17,501 bases of DNA. It comes from Actinomycetota bacterium (lineage in GTDB: Bacteria; Actinomycetota; Acidimicrobiia; Actinomarinales; Actinomarinaceae). The first letter of the stretch is position 1. Each line of letters begins with the position of its first letter. Below the pieces are notes generated by a model. The model saw only the letters and a program-made list of their open reading frames with translations, had not been told where the DNA came from and made no database searches. Shown here in pieces: positions 8,021 through 14,298 of the stretch. The stretch covers positions 1 to 17,501 of the forward strand of contig JAQCEB010000018.1 of assembly GCA_027729925.1 (NCBI GenBank), written 5' to 3'. The translations under genes were made by a program, and so were the position numbers.

Positions 8021-9252
8021 GTGAAAATCTTTCTAGAAATGAATTAATTGAAGCAATAAAAAATACTAGAAAATCATTTGATACAGATAATCCAACGATT
8101 CCTTTTATAGAAGGTGACGGAATTGGAGTTGACATTTGGCCAGCTTCACAGAAGGTATTTGATGCAGCAGTAAGTAAAGCATATTCAAACAATAGAAGAA
8201 TAAATTGGTTAGAAGTTTTAGCAGGTCAAAAAGCATATGATTTTACTTCTGAATGGTTGCCTGAAGCAACTCTAGATAGTTTCGATGAATATGGAATAGG
8301 TATTAAAGGACCGCTAACTACTCCAGTTGGCGGAGGAATTAGGTCAATCAACGTATCGATCCGTCAAAAATTAGATTTGTATGTTTGCTTGAGGCCAATA
8401 CGATGGTTTCAAGGGGTAGAAACACCTACAAAAAATCCTGGTGATGTAAATATTTCTCTTTTTAGAGAAAATACTGAAGATGTCTACGCTGGAAAAGAAT
8501 TAGAAATGAACTCTGAACAAGTTAAAAAATTAAATAATTTTCTAAAATCTGAATTTTCATGGGATATTAGAGAAGATAGCGGTATTGGAATTAAGCCAAT
8601 TTCTAAAACAGCCTCAGAGAGATTGATACGATCTGCATTAAATTATGCTGTAGAAAACAACAAAAAAAATGTTGCAATTGTCCATAAAGGTAACATTATG
8701 AAATTTACAGAAGGAGCATTTAGAGCTTGGGGTTACGATTTAGTAAAAAATGAATTTTCAGATGTTGCTGTATCTTGGGAAGACTGTAATGGTCAACCTG
8801 GAGATAAAATATTGGTTCAAGATGTAATAGCAGACGCATTTTTGCAGCAAATTCTTATAAAGCCTCAAGAATTTGAAGTAATAGCAACCACCAATCTCAA
8901 TGGTGATTATGCATCTGATGCTCTTGCTGCACAAATAGGTGGAATAGGTATTAGTCCTGGTGGAAACATTAACTATGAGAATGGAAAGTCAGTATTTGAA
9001 GCAACTCACGGAACCGCACCTAAATATGCAGGTCATAATAAAGCAAATCCAGGTTCTTTAATTCTTTCAGGAGAGATGATGTTTAGATATATGGGTTGGA
9101 ATGAAGCTGCAGAATTAATTATTAAATCAATGGAAAAATCAATTTTTGAAGGAAATGTTACCTATGATCTTGCAAGAGGTAGAAATGATGCTACAACACT
9201 TTCAACAGAGGATTTTGCTAAAAGTTTAGTTGAGAATATTGAAGGATTTTAA
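8017..9252 (+). CDS. icd: Isocitrate dehydrogenase, NADP-dependent type
   Basis: This 411-residue enzyme decarboxylates isocitrate to 2-oxoglutarate. It is close to the homodimeric E. coli type rather than the monomeric IDH found in several high-GC actinobacteria. IEGDGIGVD is at 31-39, and the substrate loop GGGIRSINVSIRQ at 105-117 keeps the serine (Ser110, E. coli Ser113) that binds isocitrate and is the AceK phosphorylation site there. Coenzyme residues match the NADP form: Lys336 and Tyr337 in HGTAPKYAG, Tyr383 and Arg387 near the C-terminus. One position, E. coli Val351, is Ala here. A stretch after residue 247 is shorter than in E. coli. Four-base ATGA overlap with sucD; mdh starts two bases after its stop. 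No aceK is seen. Confidence 0.93.
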   Translation: MSENLSRNELIEAIKNTRKSFDTDNPTIPFIEGDGIGVDIWPASQKVFDAAVSKAYSNNRRINWLEVLAGQKAYDFTSEWLPEATLDSFDEYGIGIKGPLTTPVGGGIRSINVSIRQKLDLYVCLRPIRWFQGVETPTKNPGDVNISLFRENTEDVYAGKELEMNSEQVKKLNNFLKSEFSWDIREDSGIGIKPISKTASERLIRSALNYAVENNKKNVAIVHKGNIMKFTEGAFRAWGYDLVKNEFSDVAVSWEDCNGQPGDKILVQDVIADAFLQQILIKPQEFEVIATTNLNGDYASDALAAQIGGIGISPGGNINYENGKSVFEATHGTAPKYAGHNKANPGSLILSGEMMFRYMGWNEAAELIIKSMEKSIFEGNVTYDLARGRNDATTLSTEDFAKSLVENIEGF

Positions 9253-9253
9253 T

Positions 9254-9841
9254 ATGCAAAAAGTAACAATTGTCGGTGCTGGAAAATATGGTTCTATGAC
9301 TGCATTGCGAGTTGCAGAGTATGACATAGTTGAAAAAGTAGTCATGACAGATATAGTGGAAGGATTACCTCAGGGACTAGCTTTAGATATGAATCAATCT
9401 AGATATGTTGAAAATTTTTCAACTGAAATTGTGGGAACAAATAATTATGAAGACACCAAAGACAGTGATGTTATAGTAATCACAGCTGGTTTACCTAGAA
9501 AGCCAGGAATGTCAAGAATGGACTTACTTGAAGTTAATGCGAATATTGTGACTGAAGTTACTAATAATTTACTTAAGTATTCATCAGAACCAATCATAAT
9601 TGTAGTTACAAATCCACTTGACCAGATGACAGCTTTAGTTTCAAAAGTTTCTGGATTACCAAAAAACAAAGTTATAGGGCAAGCGGGTGTTTTAGATTCT
9701 TCTCGTTTTGCTTATTTTATTTCCGAAAAACTTGGTGTTCCAATGAAGGATATTTACGCACTTACATTGGGTAGTCATGGTGAAACTATGGTGCCAGCTC
9801 CATCACAGTGTACTGTTAATGGCGAACCACTTTCAAATTAA
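9254..9841 (+). CDS. mdh: Malate dehydrogenase, N-terminal part (reading frame broken at the 3' end)
   Basis: Malate dehydrogenase oxidises malate to oxaloacetate with NAD. This frame encodes the first 195 residues and then hits TAA, followed by two TGA codons. It contains the Rossmann motif GAGKYG (8-13), the NAD-selecting Asp33, the substrate arginines Arg82 and Arg88 (in PRKPGMSR), TNPLDQMT (119-126), the catalytic Asp148 and Arg151 (LDSSR), and His175 in GSHGETMVP. The family continues for over 100 more residues, and these lie in the next frame from about 9837. The ATG at 9254 is preferred because homologues start at this Rossmann strand; an ATG at 9230 would overlap icd. An intact enzyme would be about 310 residues. 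Whether the break is real or a sequencing/assembly error cannot be judged. Confidence 0.88.
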   Translation: MQKVTIVGAGKYGSMTALRVAEYDIVEKVVMTDIVEGLPQGLALDMNQSRYVENFSTEIVGTNNYEDTKDSDVIVITAGLPRKPGMSRMDLLEVNANIVTEVTNNLLKYSSEPIIIVVTNPLDQMTALVSKVSGLPKNKVIGQAGVLDSSRFAYFISEKLGVPMKDIYALTLGSHGETMVPAPSQCTVNGEPLSN

Positions 9842-10184
9842 TGATGAAATAGAGAGTTTAGTTGAGAAAACATCAAATGGAGGAGCAGAGATTGTTGCGC
9901 TATTAAAAACCGGTAGTGCTTATTTTGCACCTTCTTCAGCAGCAGCAACAATGGTAAGGGCAATTGTTACAGATTCCAATGAAGTGTTACCTGCTTGTTC
10001 ATGGGTATCAGGAGAATATGGAATCAATGATGTTTTTCTCGGAGTCCCTACACAATTTGGAAAAAATGGAGTTAGCAATATTGTTGAGCTTGATTTAAGT
10101 GAAATAGAAAAGGACAACCTTGTTGCAGCTGCTGATGCCGTTAAAATTAAAGTTGAAGAGTTAGATAGCATAATTAATCAATAA
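9819..10184 (+). CDS. mdh: Malate dehydrogenase, C-terminal part (in the +1 frame relative to the N-terminal part)
   Basis: This frame carries the missing C-terminal third of malate dehydrogenase: from about 9837 it reads INDEIESLVEKTSNGGAEIV, then the typical LLKTGSAYFAP, a GEYGINDVFLGVP strand and GKNGVSNIVELDL, and it ends at a normal position. Joining it to the upstream frame gives a continuous protein of about 310 residues with nothing evidently missing, so the defect is one extra base or a two-base loss around 9832-9842. In-frame ATGs at 9777 and 9819 lie within sequence that encodes MDH in the other frame, so separate translation from them is unlikely to be functional; 9819 is given only as the nearest start. 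The fragment lacks the NAD-binding half and could not act alone. Confidence 0.82.
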   Translation: MANHFQINDEIESLVEKTSNGGAEIVALLKTGSAYFAPSSAAATMVRAIVTDSNEVLPACSWVSGEYGINDVFLGVPTQFGKNGVSNIVELDLSEIEKDNLVAAADAVKIKVEELDSIINQ

Positions 10185-10194
10185 AATCAGCCTT

Positions 10195-10286
10195 TTTTAA
10201 AAAAAACTCAATAATTTCAGTATTCTGAGACAACTGTTTTAAAAAAACTATAATGTCTATAAGGAGTTTTAAAAAAAACTCAATAA
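10195..10286 (+). repeat. Three direct A-tract repeats upstream of hup
   Basis: The 20-base unit TTTTAAAAAAAACTCAATAA occurs twice without mismatch, at 10195-10214 and 10267-10286. A shorter variant, TTTT then seven A then CTATAA, starts at 10237. The A-tract centres lie about 41.5 and 30.5 bases apart, close to four and three helical turns, so the tracts should bend DNA in the same direction. The middle copy sits in the spacer of the proposed hup promoter, the first upstream of it and the third in the mRNA leader. Within the third copy GAGTTTT (10264-10270) and AAAACTC (10275-10281) form a 7-bp inverted repeat with an AAAA loop. Role inferred: promoter curvature or binding of HU itself. Confidence 0.7.
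10227..10254 (+). promoter_or_regulatory. Promoter of hup
   Basis: A perfect TATAAT -10 box at 10249-10254 is preceded, after 16 bases, by GAGACA (10227-10232), which matches TTGACA at four positions. Transcription would start near 10261, leaving a leader of about 43 bases before the ATG at 10304. The spacer is largely the middle A-tract repeat. This is the best sigma-70-like promoter in the window and would let hup be expressed apart from the upstream TCA operon. Confidence 0.6.
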
Positions 10287-10303
10287 AGAAAGGCTAAACA
10301 GCT

Positions 10304-10576
10304 ATGAACAAAGATCAATTAGCAAGTGTTGTTGCAGCTGAAGTAGGGCTATCACAATCCGATGCAAAAAAAGCTGTTGATGCAGTTTTTAGTGGCGTTA
10401 CAAATGGCATGAAAAACGGCGATAAAGTAAGTGTTGCTGGTTTTGGTGTTTTTGAGTCAAAATACAGGGCTGCAAGACAAGGTAGAAATCCAGCTACAGG
10501 AGAAACAATCCAAATAGCTGCAAAAAATGCTCCAGCTTTTAAAGCTGCTAAGGGCTTAAAAGACGCTTTAAATTAA
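10304..10576 (+). CDS. hup: DNA-binding protein HU
   Basis: This 90-residue protein is a standard HU/IHF-family histone-like dimer that bends and compacts DNA without strict sequence preference. The signature VAGFGVFESKYRAARQGRNP (residues 45-64) covers the beta-arms that insert in the minor groove, with the conserved RNPATGE turn and a closing PAFKAAKGLKDALN. It has no lysine/alanine-rich C-terminal tail, unlike the long HupB of mycobacteria and other high-GC actinobacteria. An AGAAAGG sequence about ten bases before the ATG can serve as ribosome-binding site. The gene has its own promoter with A-tract repeats and ends at a strong terminator, so it is probably a single-gene unit downstream of mdh. 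HU proteins often control their own genes; that is possible but not shown here. Confidence 0.96.
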   Translation: MNKDQLASVVAAEVGLSQSDAKKAVDAVFSGVTNGMKNGDKVSVAGFGVFESKYRAARQGRNPATGETIQIAAKNAPAFKAAKGLKDALN

Positions 10577-10596
10577 AAAGCTCTTTTTATCAATTT

Positions 10597-10622
10597 GAAA
10601 AGACGGCATTAGCCGTCTTTTC
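10597..10622. terminator. Bidirectional rho-independent terminator between hup and the sdh operon
   Basis: A perfect 11-bp stem, GAAAAGACGGC at 10597-10607 and GCCGTCTTTTC at 10612-10622, closes an ATTA loop. The base of the stem is A/T on both sides, so the RNA has a short U-run whichever strand is transcribed. It lies 20 bases after the hup stop and four bases beyond the end of the SCP2-like gene on the other strand, as expected for one terminator serving two converging units. Confidence 0.9.
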
Positions 10623-10626
10623 TATT

Positions 10627-10896
10627 TTAAGAAATAAGATTAATGTCTCCAGAAATTTTAATTTTTTCATTGAACAATAAATCTTCAGGGTGTTTTTCTC
10701 CTTGGACTAATTCATTGAATGTTTCAAAATTTAATTTAAAAATTAAATATGAATTATTTTTGTCTATGTTTTCTACTTTTATGCAATCTTTCAGTGAATA
10801 TATTGCATTTTTATCTGATATTTCAAAATATATATTTTTCTTACCTATTTCTTCAGATAATTTATCTTTAAAAGTTTGAATAATATTTTCTATCAA
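10627..10896 (-). CDS. Small SCP2-like (sterol-carrier-type) protein, last gene of the sdh operon
   Basis: The 89-residue product resembles the second half of an SCP2 lipid-binding domain: NFETFNELVQGEKHPEDLLF (residues 55-74) followed by NEKIKISGD matches the usual motif in which an acidic/aromatic stretch and a GKxxPxxAF-like turn lead into GKLKIxGD. It is a little shorter than typical stand-alone SCP2 proteins (about 100-130), with a reduced N-terminus. It begins with TTG at 10896, sharing a TTGA overlap with the sdhB stop, so it is probably translated by coupling to sdhB. SCP2 domains hold hydrophobic ligands; what this one binds, and whether it assists the membrane-bound succinate dehydrogenase, is unknown. 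Family assignment moderate; function unassigned. Confidence 0.65.
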   Translation of the reverse strand: MIENIIQTFKDKLSEEIGKKNIYFEISDKNAIYSLKDCIKVENIDKNNSYLIFKLNFETFNELVQGEKHPEDLLFNEKIKISGDINLIS

Positions 10897-11588
10897 TTAA
10901 TAGTAAGTGTTTTTCTTTTCACATCTTCTATGGCTTTAGTTACTTGAATTCCTCTTGGACAAGCTGATGTACAGTTAAAGGCAGTCCTGCATCTAAAAGC
11001 ACCATTGACATCTTTTAGTATCTCTAAACGCTGTTTATCAGCCGTATCCCTTGAATCATAGATGAATCTATGAGCATTTACTATGGCTGCTGGTCCTATG
11101 TAGCTATCAGCAGTCCAAAATACAGGACAACTTGTAGTGCATGCTGCACATAAAATACATTTTGTTGTATCCTCAAATTTTTCTCTATCTTCTGGTGATT
11201 GAAGTCTTTCTCTTTCTCCTGGTTCGTCATCGTTAATAAGATAAGGAAGAACTTTTTTGTAAGAATCAAAAAATGGTTCCATATCTACTACTAGATCTTT
11301 AATAACAGGAAGACCTCTAATAGGTTCAATTTTAATTGGGTTACTAACTTCTTTAACTAAAACTTGACAGGCTAACATATTTTCACCATTAATAACCATC
11401 GCATCAGAACCACAAACACCGTGAGCACATGATCTTCTAAACGACAAGCTGCCATCATCAAACCATTTAACCTTATGTAATAAATCTAAAATTCTTTCAT
11501 CAGGTTCTGCTTCAAGCTTATATTCTTCCCAATGACCTCTTTTGTCTGAATCCGGGTTATATCTTAAAATATTTAATGTAATATCCAT
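10893..11588 (-). CDS. sdhB: Succinate dehydrogenase iron-sulfur subunit
   Basis: SdhB passes electrons from the FAD of SdhA to quinone through three iron-sulfur clusters, on the cytoplasmic face of the membrane. The protein has 231 residues (E. coli 238). The [2Fe-2S] site is Cys54, Cys59, Asp62 and Cys74, with the aspartate ligand also seen in E. coli. The ferredoxin-like domain shows CILCAACTTSCP (Cys144, 147, 150, 154) and CRTAFNCTSACP (Cys200, 206, 210), which supply the [4Fe-4S] and [3Fe-4S] clusters. Its ATG overlaps the sdhA stop by one base (TAATG at 11590-11586). At the 3' end its TGA overlaps the TTG start of the SCP2-like gene. Confidence 0.96.
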   Translation of the reverse strand: MDITLNILRYNPDSDKRGHWEEYKLEAEPDERILDLLHKVKWFDDGSLSFRRSCAHGVCGSDAMVINGENMLACQVLVKEVSNPIKIEPIRGLPVIKDLVVDMEPFFDSYKKVLPYLINDDEPGERERLQSPEDREKFEDTTKCILCAACTTSCPVFWTADSYIGPAAIVNAHRFIYDSRDTADKQRLEILKDVNGAFRCRTAFNCTSACPRGIQVTKAIEDVKRKTLTIN

Positions 11589-13330
11589 TAGTACTTTCTT
11601 TCCATTGGCTCATATTTTCCTAGTTCAACATCTTTGTATTTTAGTTTGACTTCGTCCCCATTTTTAAATGCAAATGAATGCTTTAACCAATTTTTATCAT
11701 CTCTTTCAACATGATCTATACGAGAATGTGCTCCACGACTTTCTTTTCTTGCTAAGGCACTAGCAACTGTTGTATCTGACATATCAAGAAGGTATTCTAA
11801 TTCAATAGCTTCAAGAAGTTCAGAATTAAAAACAGATCCCTTGTCCGAAATAGTTACATTTTGATATCTCTCTCTTAGATTTTTTAAGATTTTAGTTTGA
11901 TTATTTAAAGTTTCGTCCGATCTAAATATTTTTGCATTTTCTTCCATTGAGTCCTGAAGTTCTTCTCTTATTTTTGGTACTGAATATTCTGGATTATGTT
12001 CTTTTTCAAGAAGTCGTTCAATTTTGTTTACAAGCTCTTCAGCAGCATTTTCAGATAATGAGGATGGTTTAGTAGATGAGACATAATCAACCATACTTTG
12101 ACCAGCTCTTTTACCAAAAACCACTATATCAAGCAGTGAATTAGTTCCTAACCTATTTGCTCCATGTACACTAACACAAGCAGATTCTCCTGCTGAATAA
12201 ACACCAGGAAGAATTGAACCACTAGCATCGCTAAGTACACGTGCATAAATATCAGTCGGTATTCCTCCCATTGCATAGTGTGCTGTTGGCTGAACAGGAA
12301 TAGGCTCATTTATAGGTTCTATTTTTACATAAGTTCTAACAAAATCTGTAATATCAGGAAGTTTTTGTTTAATTGTTTCTGCACCCAGATGAGTTAAATC
12401 TAAATATACGTAATCATTTTTGGGACCAGCACCATTGCCATTGTTTATTTCAGTTGCAATTGCTCTCGAAACCATATCACGAGGTGCTAAATCTTTAATA
12501 GTTGGAGCATATCTTTCCATAAATCTTTCTCCATCTTTATTCCTTAATATTCCACCTTCTCCTCTTGCTGCTTCAGATAGTAAAATCCCAAGTCTATAAA
12601 TTCCAGTTGGGTGAAACTGATAAAATTCCATATCTTCTAATGGAATGCCTTTTTGATAAAGCATTCCAGGACCATCACCAGTTAAAGTGTGAGCGTTAGA
12701 ACTAACTTTATAAATTTTACCAAATCCACCAGTTGCAAAAGTTACAGCTCTCGCTTCAAAAATATGAATATCACCTGTAGCTATTTCATAAGCTACAACA
12801 CCTTTGCATATTCCATCATCAATCTTTATATCAAGAACTTGGAATTCATCAAAAAATGTTACGCCCATTGAAACACATTTTTGATAAAGAGTTTGCAAAA
12901 TCATATGTCCGGTTCTATCAGCTGCGTAACATGCCCTAAAAGCTGGTGCTGCACCTTCTTTTATAGTATGACCTCCGAATCTTCTTTGTGCAATTTTGCC
13001 GTTTTCTAATCTACTAAATGGAAGACCCCAATGCTCGAGTTCAATTACTGAATCAATCGCTTCTTTGCAGAGAATATCTACAGCTGGTTGGTCAGCTAGA
13101 TAATCAGATCCCTTAACTGTATCAAATGCATGCCAATTCCAATTGTCTTCTTCAACATTCGCAAGTGCCGCACTCATTCCACCTTGTGCCGCACCAGTAT
13201 GTGATCGTGTAGGATAAAGCTTTGTTATAACAGCTAGTTTCATATGAGGAGCTGCCTCAATAGCAGCTCTTAGACCGGCACCTCCAGCACCAACAATTAC
13301 ACCGTCAAAAGAATGTTTTATAATTTTCAT
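11588..13330 (-). CDS. sdhA: Succinate dehydrogenase flavoprotein subunit
   Basis: SdhA oxidises succinate to fumarate with covalently bound FAD. At 580 residues it is close to the E. coli length of 588. The N-terminal dinucleotide fold shows IVGAGGAGLRAA (12-23). RSHTGAAQGGM (42-52) holds the histidine, His44, that should carry the flavin. HPTGI, the arginine-bearing RDMVSRAIATEI region and HGANRLGTNSLLDIVVFGKRAG near residue 395 are the expected substrate and FAD elements. The ATG at 13330 overlaps the sdhD stop by four bases (ATGA on the minus strand), and its TAA shares one base with the sdhB start. The order sdhC-D-A-B is the common one. Succinate dehydrogenase and fumarate reductase are hard to separate by sequence; the TCA context favours the former. 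Confidence 0.96.
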   Translation of the reverse strand: MKIIKHSFDGVIVGAGGAGLRAAIEAAPHMKLAVITKLYPTRSHTGAAQGGMSAALANVEEDNWNWHAFDTVKGSDYLADQPAVDILCKEAIDSVIELEHWGLPFSRLENGKIAQRRFGGHTIKEGAAPAFRACYAADRTGHMILQTLYQKCVSMGVTFFDEFQVLDIKIDDGICKGVVAYEIATGDIHIFEARAVTFATGGFGKIYKVSSNAHTLTGDGPGMLYQKGIPLEDMEFYQFHPTGIYRLGILLSEAARGEGGILRNKDGERFMERYAPTIKDLAPRDMVSRAIATEINNGNGAGPKNDYVYLDLTHLGAETIKQKLPDITDFVRTYVKIEPINEPIPVQPTAHYAMGGIPTDIYARVLSDASGSILPGVYSAGESACVSVHGANRLGTNSLLDIVVFGKRAGQSMVDYVSSTKPSSLSENAAEELVNKIERLLEKEHNPEYSVPKIREELQDSMEENAKIFRSDETLNNQTKILKNLRERYQNVTISDKGSVFNSELLEAIELEYLLDMSDTTVASALARKESRGAHSRIDHVERDDKNWLKHSFAFKNGDEVKLKYKDVELGKYEPMERKY

Positions 13331-13725
13331 ACTTCACTCACAAAAGCTATTAATACATAAGTACCTAAAATGAAAAACATTACTGAAACAAAATATAGTA
13401 CAGATAATGAAATTTTTCTTAGATTTTGATTAGATATGTTATCGTGTAAAACTATCCTCAAACCATTTGTACCATGAAGTAAACTCAAAGCTAAAAGAAG
13501 CCAATCAAAAGTTCTCCAATAAGGGGTATCCCATCTAGCAGCAACAAACTCATAGTCTAAGTTCAAGGTGTCATTAAAAACATGCATAATAAACATGTGA
13601 CCAGTTGCTAATAAAACTAGGAACAAACCGCTTACTCTCATAAAAAACCAAGCATAAAGTTCAAAGTTACTACCACCTGTAGGGGGCTGTCTTCTTGCCC
13701 AATCAGTTCTTTGATTTGTACTCAT
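13327..13725 (-). CDS. sdhD: Succinate dehydrogenase membrane anchor subunit
   Basis: SdhD is one of two membrane subunits that hold heme and the quinone site. From the ATG at 13725 the protein is 132 residues with three membrane helices at about 22-49, 72-94 and 105-128. Histidines suited to heme binding lie in GHMFIMHVF (His43, His48) and in LLHGTNGLRIVLHD (His84), the latter matching the HGxxGLR pattern of SdhD. The frame is open back to 13800, but that start would add 25 residues antisense to no homologous region and would lie deep inside sdhC; 13725 gives the ATGA overlap seen elsewhere in this operon. The stop overlaps the sdhA start by four bases. Confidence 0.88.
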   Translation of the reverse strand: MSTNQRTDWARRQPPTGGSNFELYAWFFMRVSGLFLVLLATGHMFIMHVFNDTLNLDYEFVAARWDTPYWRTFDWLLLALSLLHGTNGLRIVLHDNISNQNLRKISLSVLYFVSVMFFILGTYVLIAFVSEV

Positions 13726-14183
13726 TTTGATTTCCAATCTGGAAGTGGTCTTGTCATACAGTCTATTACAGTTGTACCAGGAGAGCTTTTTTCGATACAC
13801 AGCTCAAAGTACGAACTAATCATTTTGTAAGTTGTTGGTATAAACACTGAAATAAAAATTAAGAGTGAAACAAAGTTCAACCTTTTTTGATATTCAGAAC
13901 CTCTGCTCCATAAATCAACAGTTATAATTCTTAATCCATTAATTGCATGAGCTAATACTGCTGCCATTAACCCAACTTCACCAAGCCTGAAGTAAAAGTT
14001 TTTATAAATTGCCTCAGCACCTTCATAAACTTCTGGACCTAGCAAAATTAAAGCAGTTGAAATTATATGAAGTAAAAGATAACCAAAAAGCGCTACACCT
14101 GTGACCCTATGAAAAATGTATAACCACATGCCAGTTCTACCTTTGTAAACTGAACCAGACGAAACAATTTTTTGGTTAAGCAT
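13722..14183 (-). CDS. sdhC: Succinate dehydrogenase cytochrome b556 subunit
   Basis: SdhC is the first gene of the sdh operon and encodes the cytochrome b subunit. It has 153 residues and three membrane helices at about 20-48, 66-90 and 103-122. The motif GMWLYIFHRVTGVALF (18-33) is the family signature, with an arginine (Arg26) next to the quinone site. His25, His39 and His79 (in LAHAINGLR) are candidate heme ligands. Two membrane subunits with several such histidines would suit either one or two hemes; sequence alone does not settle it. The C-terminus extends about 30 residues beyond the last helix. Its stop overlaps sdhD by ATGA. It diverges from whiB with 115 bases between starts. Confidence 0.9.
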   Translation of the reverse strand: MLNQKIVSSGSVYKGRTGMWLYIFHRVTGVALFGYLLLHIISTALILLGPEVYEGAEAIYKNFYFRLGEVGLMAAVLAHAINGLRIITVDLWSRGSEYQKRLNFVSLLIFISVFIPTTYKMISSYFELCIEKSSPGTTVIDCMTRPLPDWKSK

Positions 14184-14189
14184 CTTATC

Positions 14190-14195
14190 ATTATC
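14190..14195 (-). promoter_or_regulatory. Candidate -10 box (GATAAT) for a leaderless sdhCDAB mRNA
   Basis: Read on the minus strand, GATAAT ends six bases before the sdhC ATG at 14183, so transcription would begin at the start codon, as proposed for yceI, trpS and htrA. It matches TATAAT at five positions. An AGGA ten bases upstream of the ATG is the only ribosome-binding-like sequence and is poorly spaced. No good -35 box is seen. Confidence 0.33.
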
Positions 14196-14239
14196 CTATA
14201 TTACGAAAATAAATATAAATTAAATAGACAAATCCACTC

Positions 14240-14267
14240 TTGACTTTTACAGATAGCTGATTAAATT
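14240..14267 (+). promoter_or_regulatory. Candidate whiB promoter
   Basis: TTGACT at 14240-14245 matches the -35 consensus at five of six positions. After 16 bases, TAAATT at 14262-14267 matches the -10 consensus at four. The -10 box lies inside the left arm of the inverted repeat at 14262-14283. Transcription would start near 14274, giving a leader of about 25 bases. Confidence 0.45.
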
Positions 14268-14283
14268 ACATAAGTGTAATTTA
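14262..14283. promoter_or_regulatory. 9-bp inverted repeat before whiB: possible operator or leader hairpin
   Basis: Arms TAAATTACA (14262-14270) and TGTAATTTA (14275-14283) are perfect reverse complements around TAAG. The site overlaps the proposed -10 box and ends five bases before the ribosome-binding site. The position suits a repressor that blocks transcription. The inner TTACA-N4-TGTAA has the 14-base geometry of FNR-class sites but not their sequence. As RNA it could form a hairpin only if transcription starts upstream of it. The binding protein is unknown. Confidence 0.55.
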
Positions 14284-14287
14284 TAAC

Positions 14288-14293
14288 AAGGAG
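14288..14293 (+). promoter_or_regulatory. Strong ribosome-binding site (AAGGAG) fixing the whiB GTG start
   Basis: AAGGAG lies five bases before the GTG at 14299 and fifteen bases further from the next in-frame ATG at 14314. It therefore supports GTG as the start. Most other genes in the window lack such a site. Confidence 0.75.
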
Positions 14294-14298
14294 TTAGG

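Noticed and set aside
9825..9842. Programmed +1 frameshift at CTT TCA AAT TAA in mdh
   Set aside because: There is a CTT T run as in prfB, but no in-frame stop directly after it, no upstream Shine-Dalgarno-like stimulator and no downstream structure, and recoding of mdh is not known; a simple indel or sequence error explains it better.
10215..10240. Possible terminator after mdh (TTTCAG/CTGAGA stem followed by CTGTTTT)
   Set aside because: The stem is only six pairs with one G-U and the T-run is six bases away; it overlaps the -35 region of hup, so it was not called.
10577..10590. AAAAAG-CT-CTTTTT inverted repeat after hup
   Set aside because: The two-base loop cannot form a hairpin, and the strong terminator follows directly.
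10643..10879. 78-codon plus-strand frame opposite the SCP2-like gene
   Set aside because: The minus-strand frame has a recognisable SCP2-like motif, correct operon position and a coupled start; the plus-strand frame has none of these and begins just after the hup terminator.
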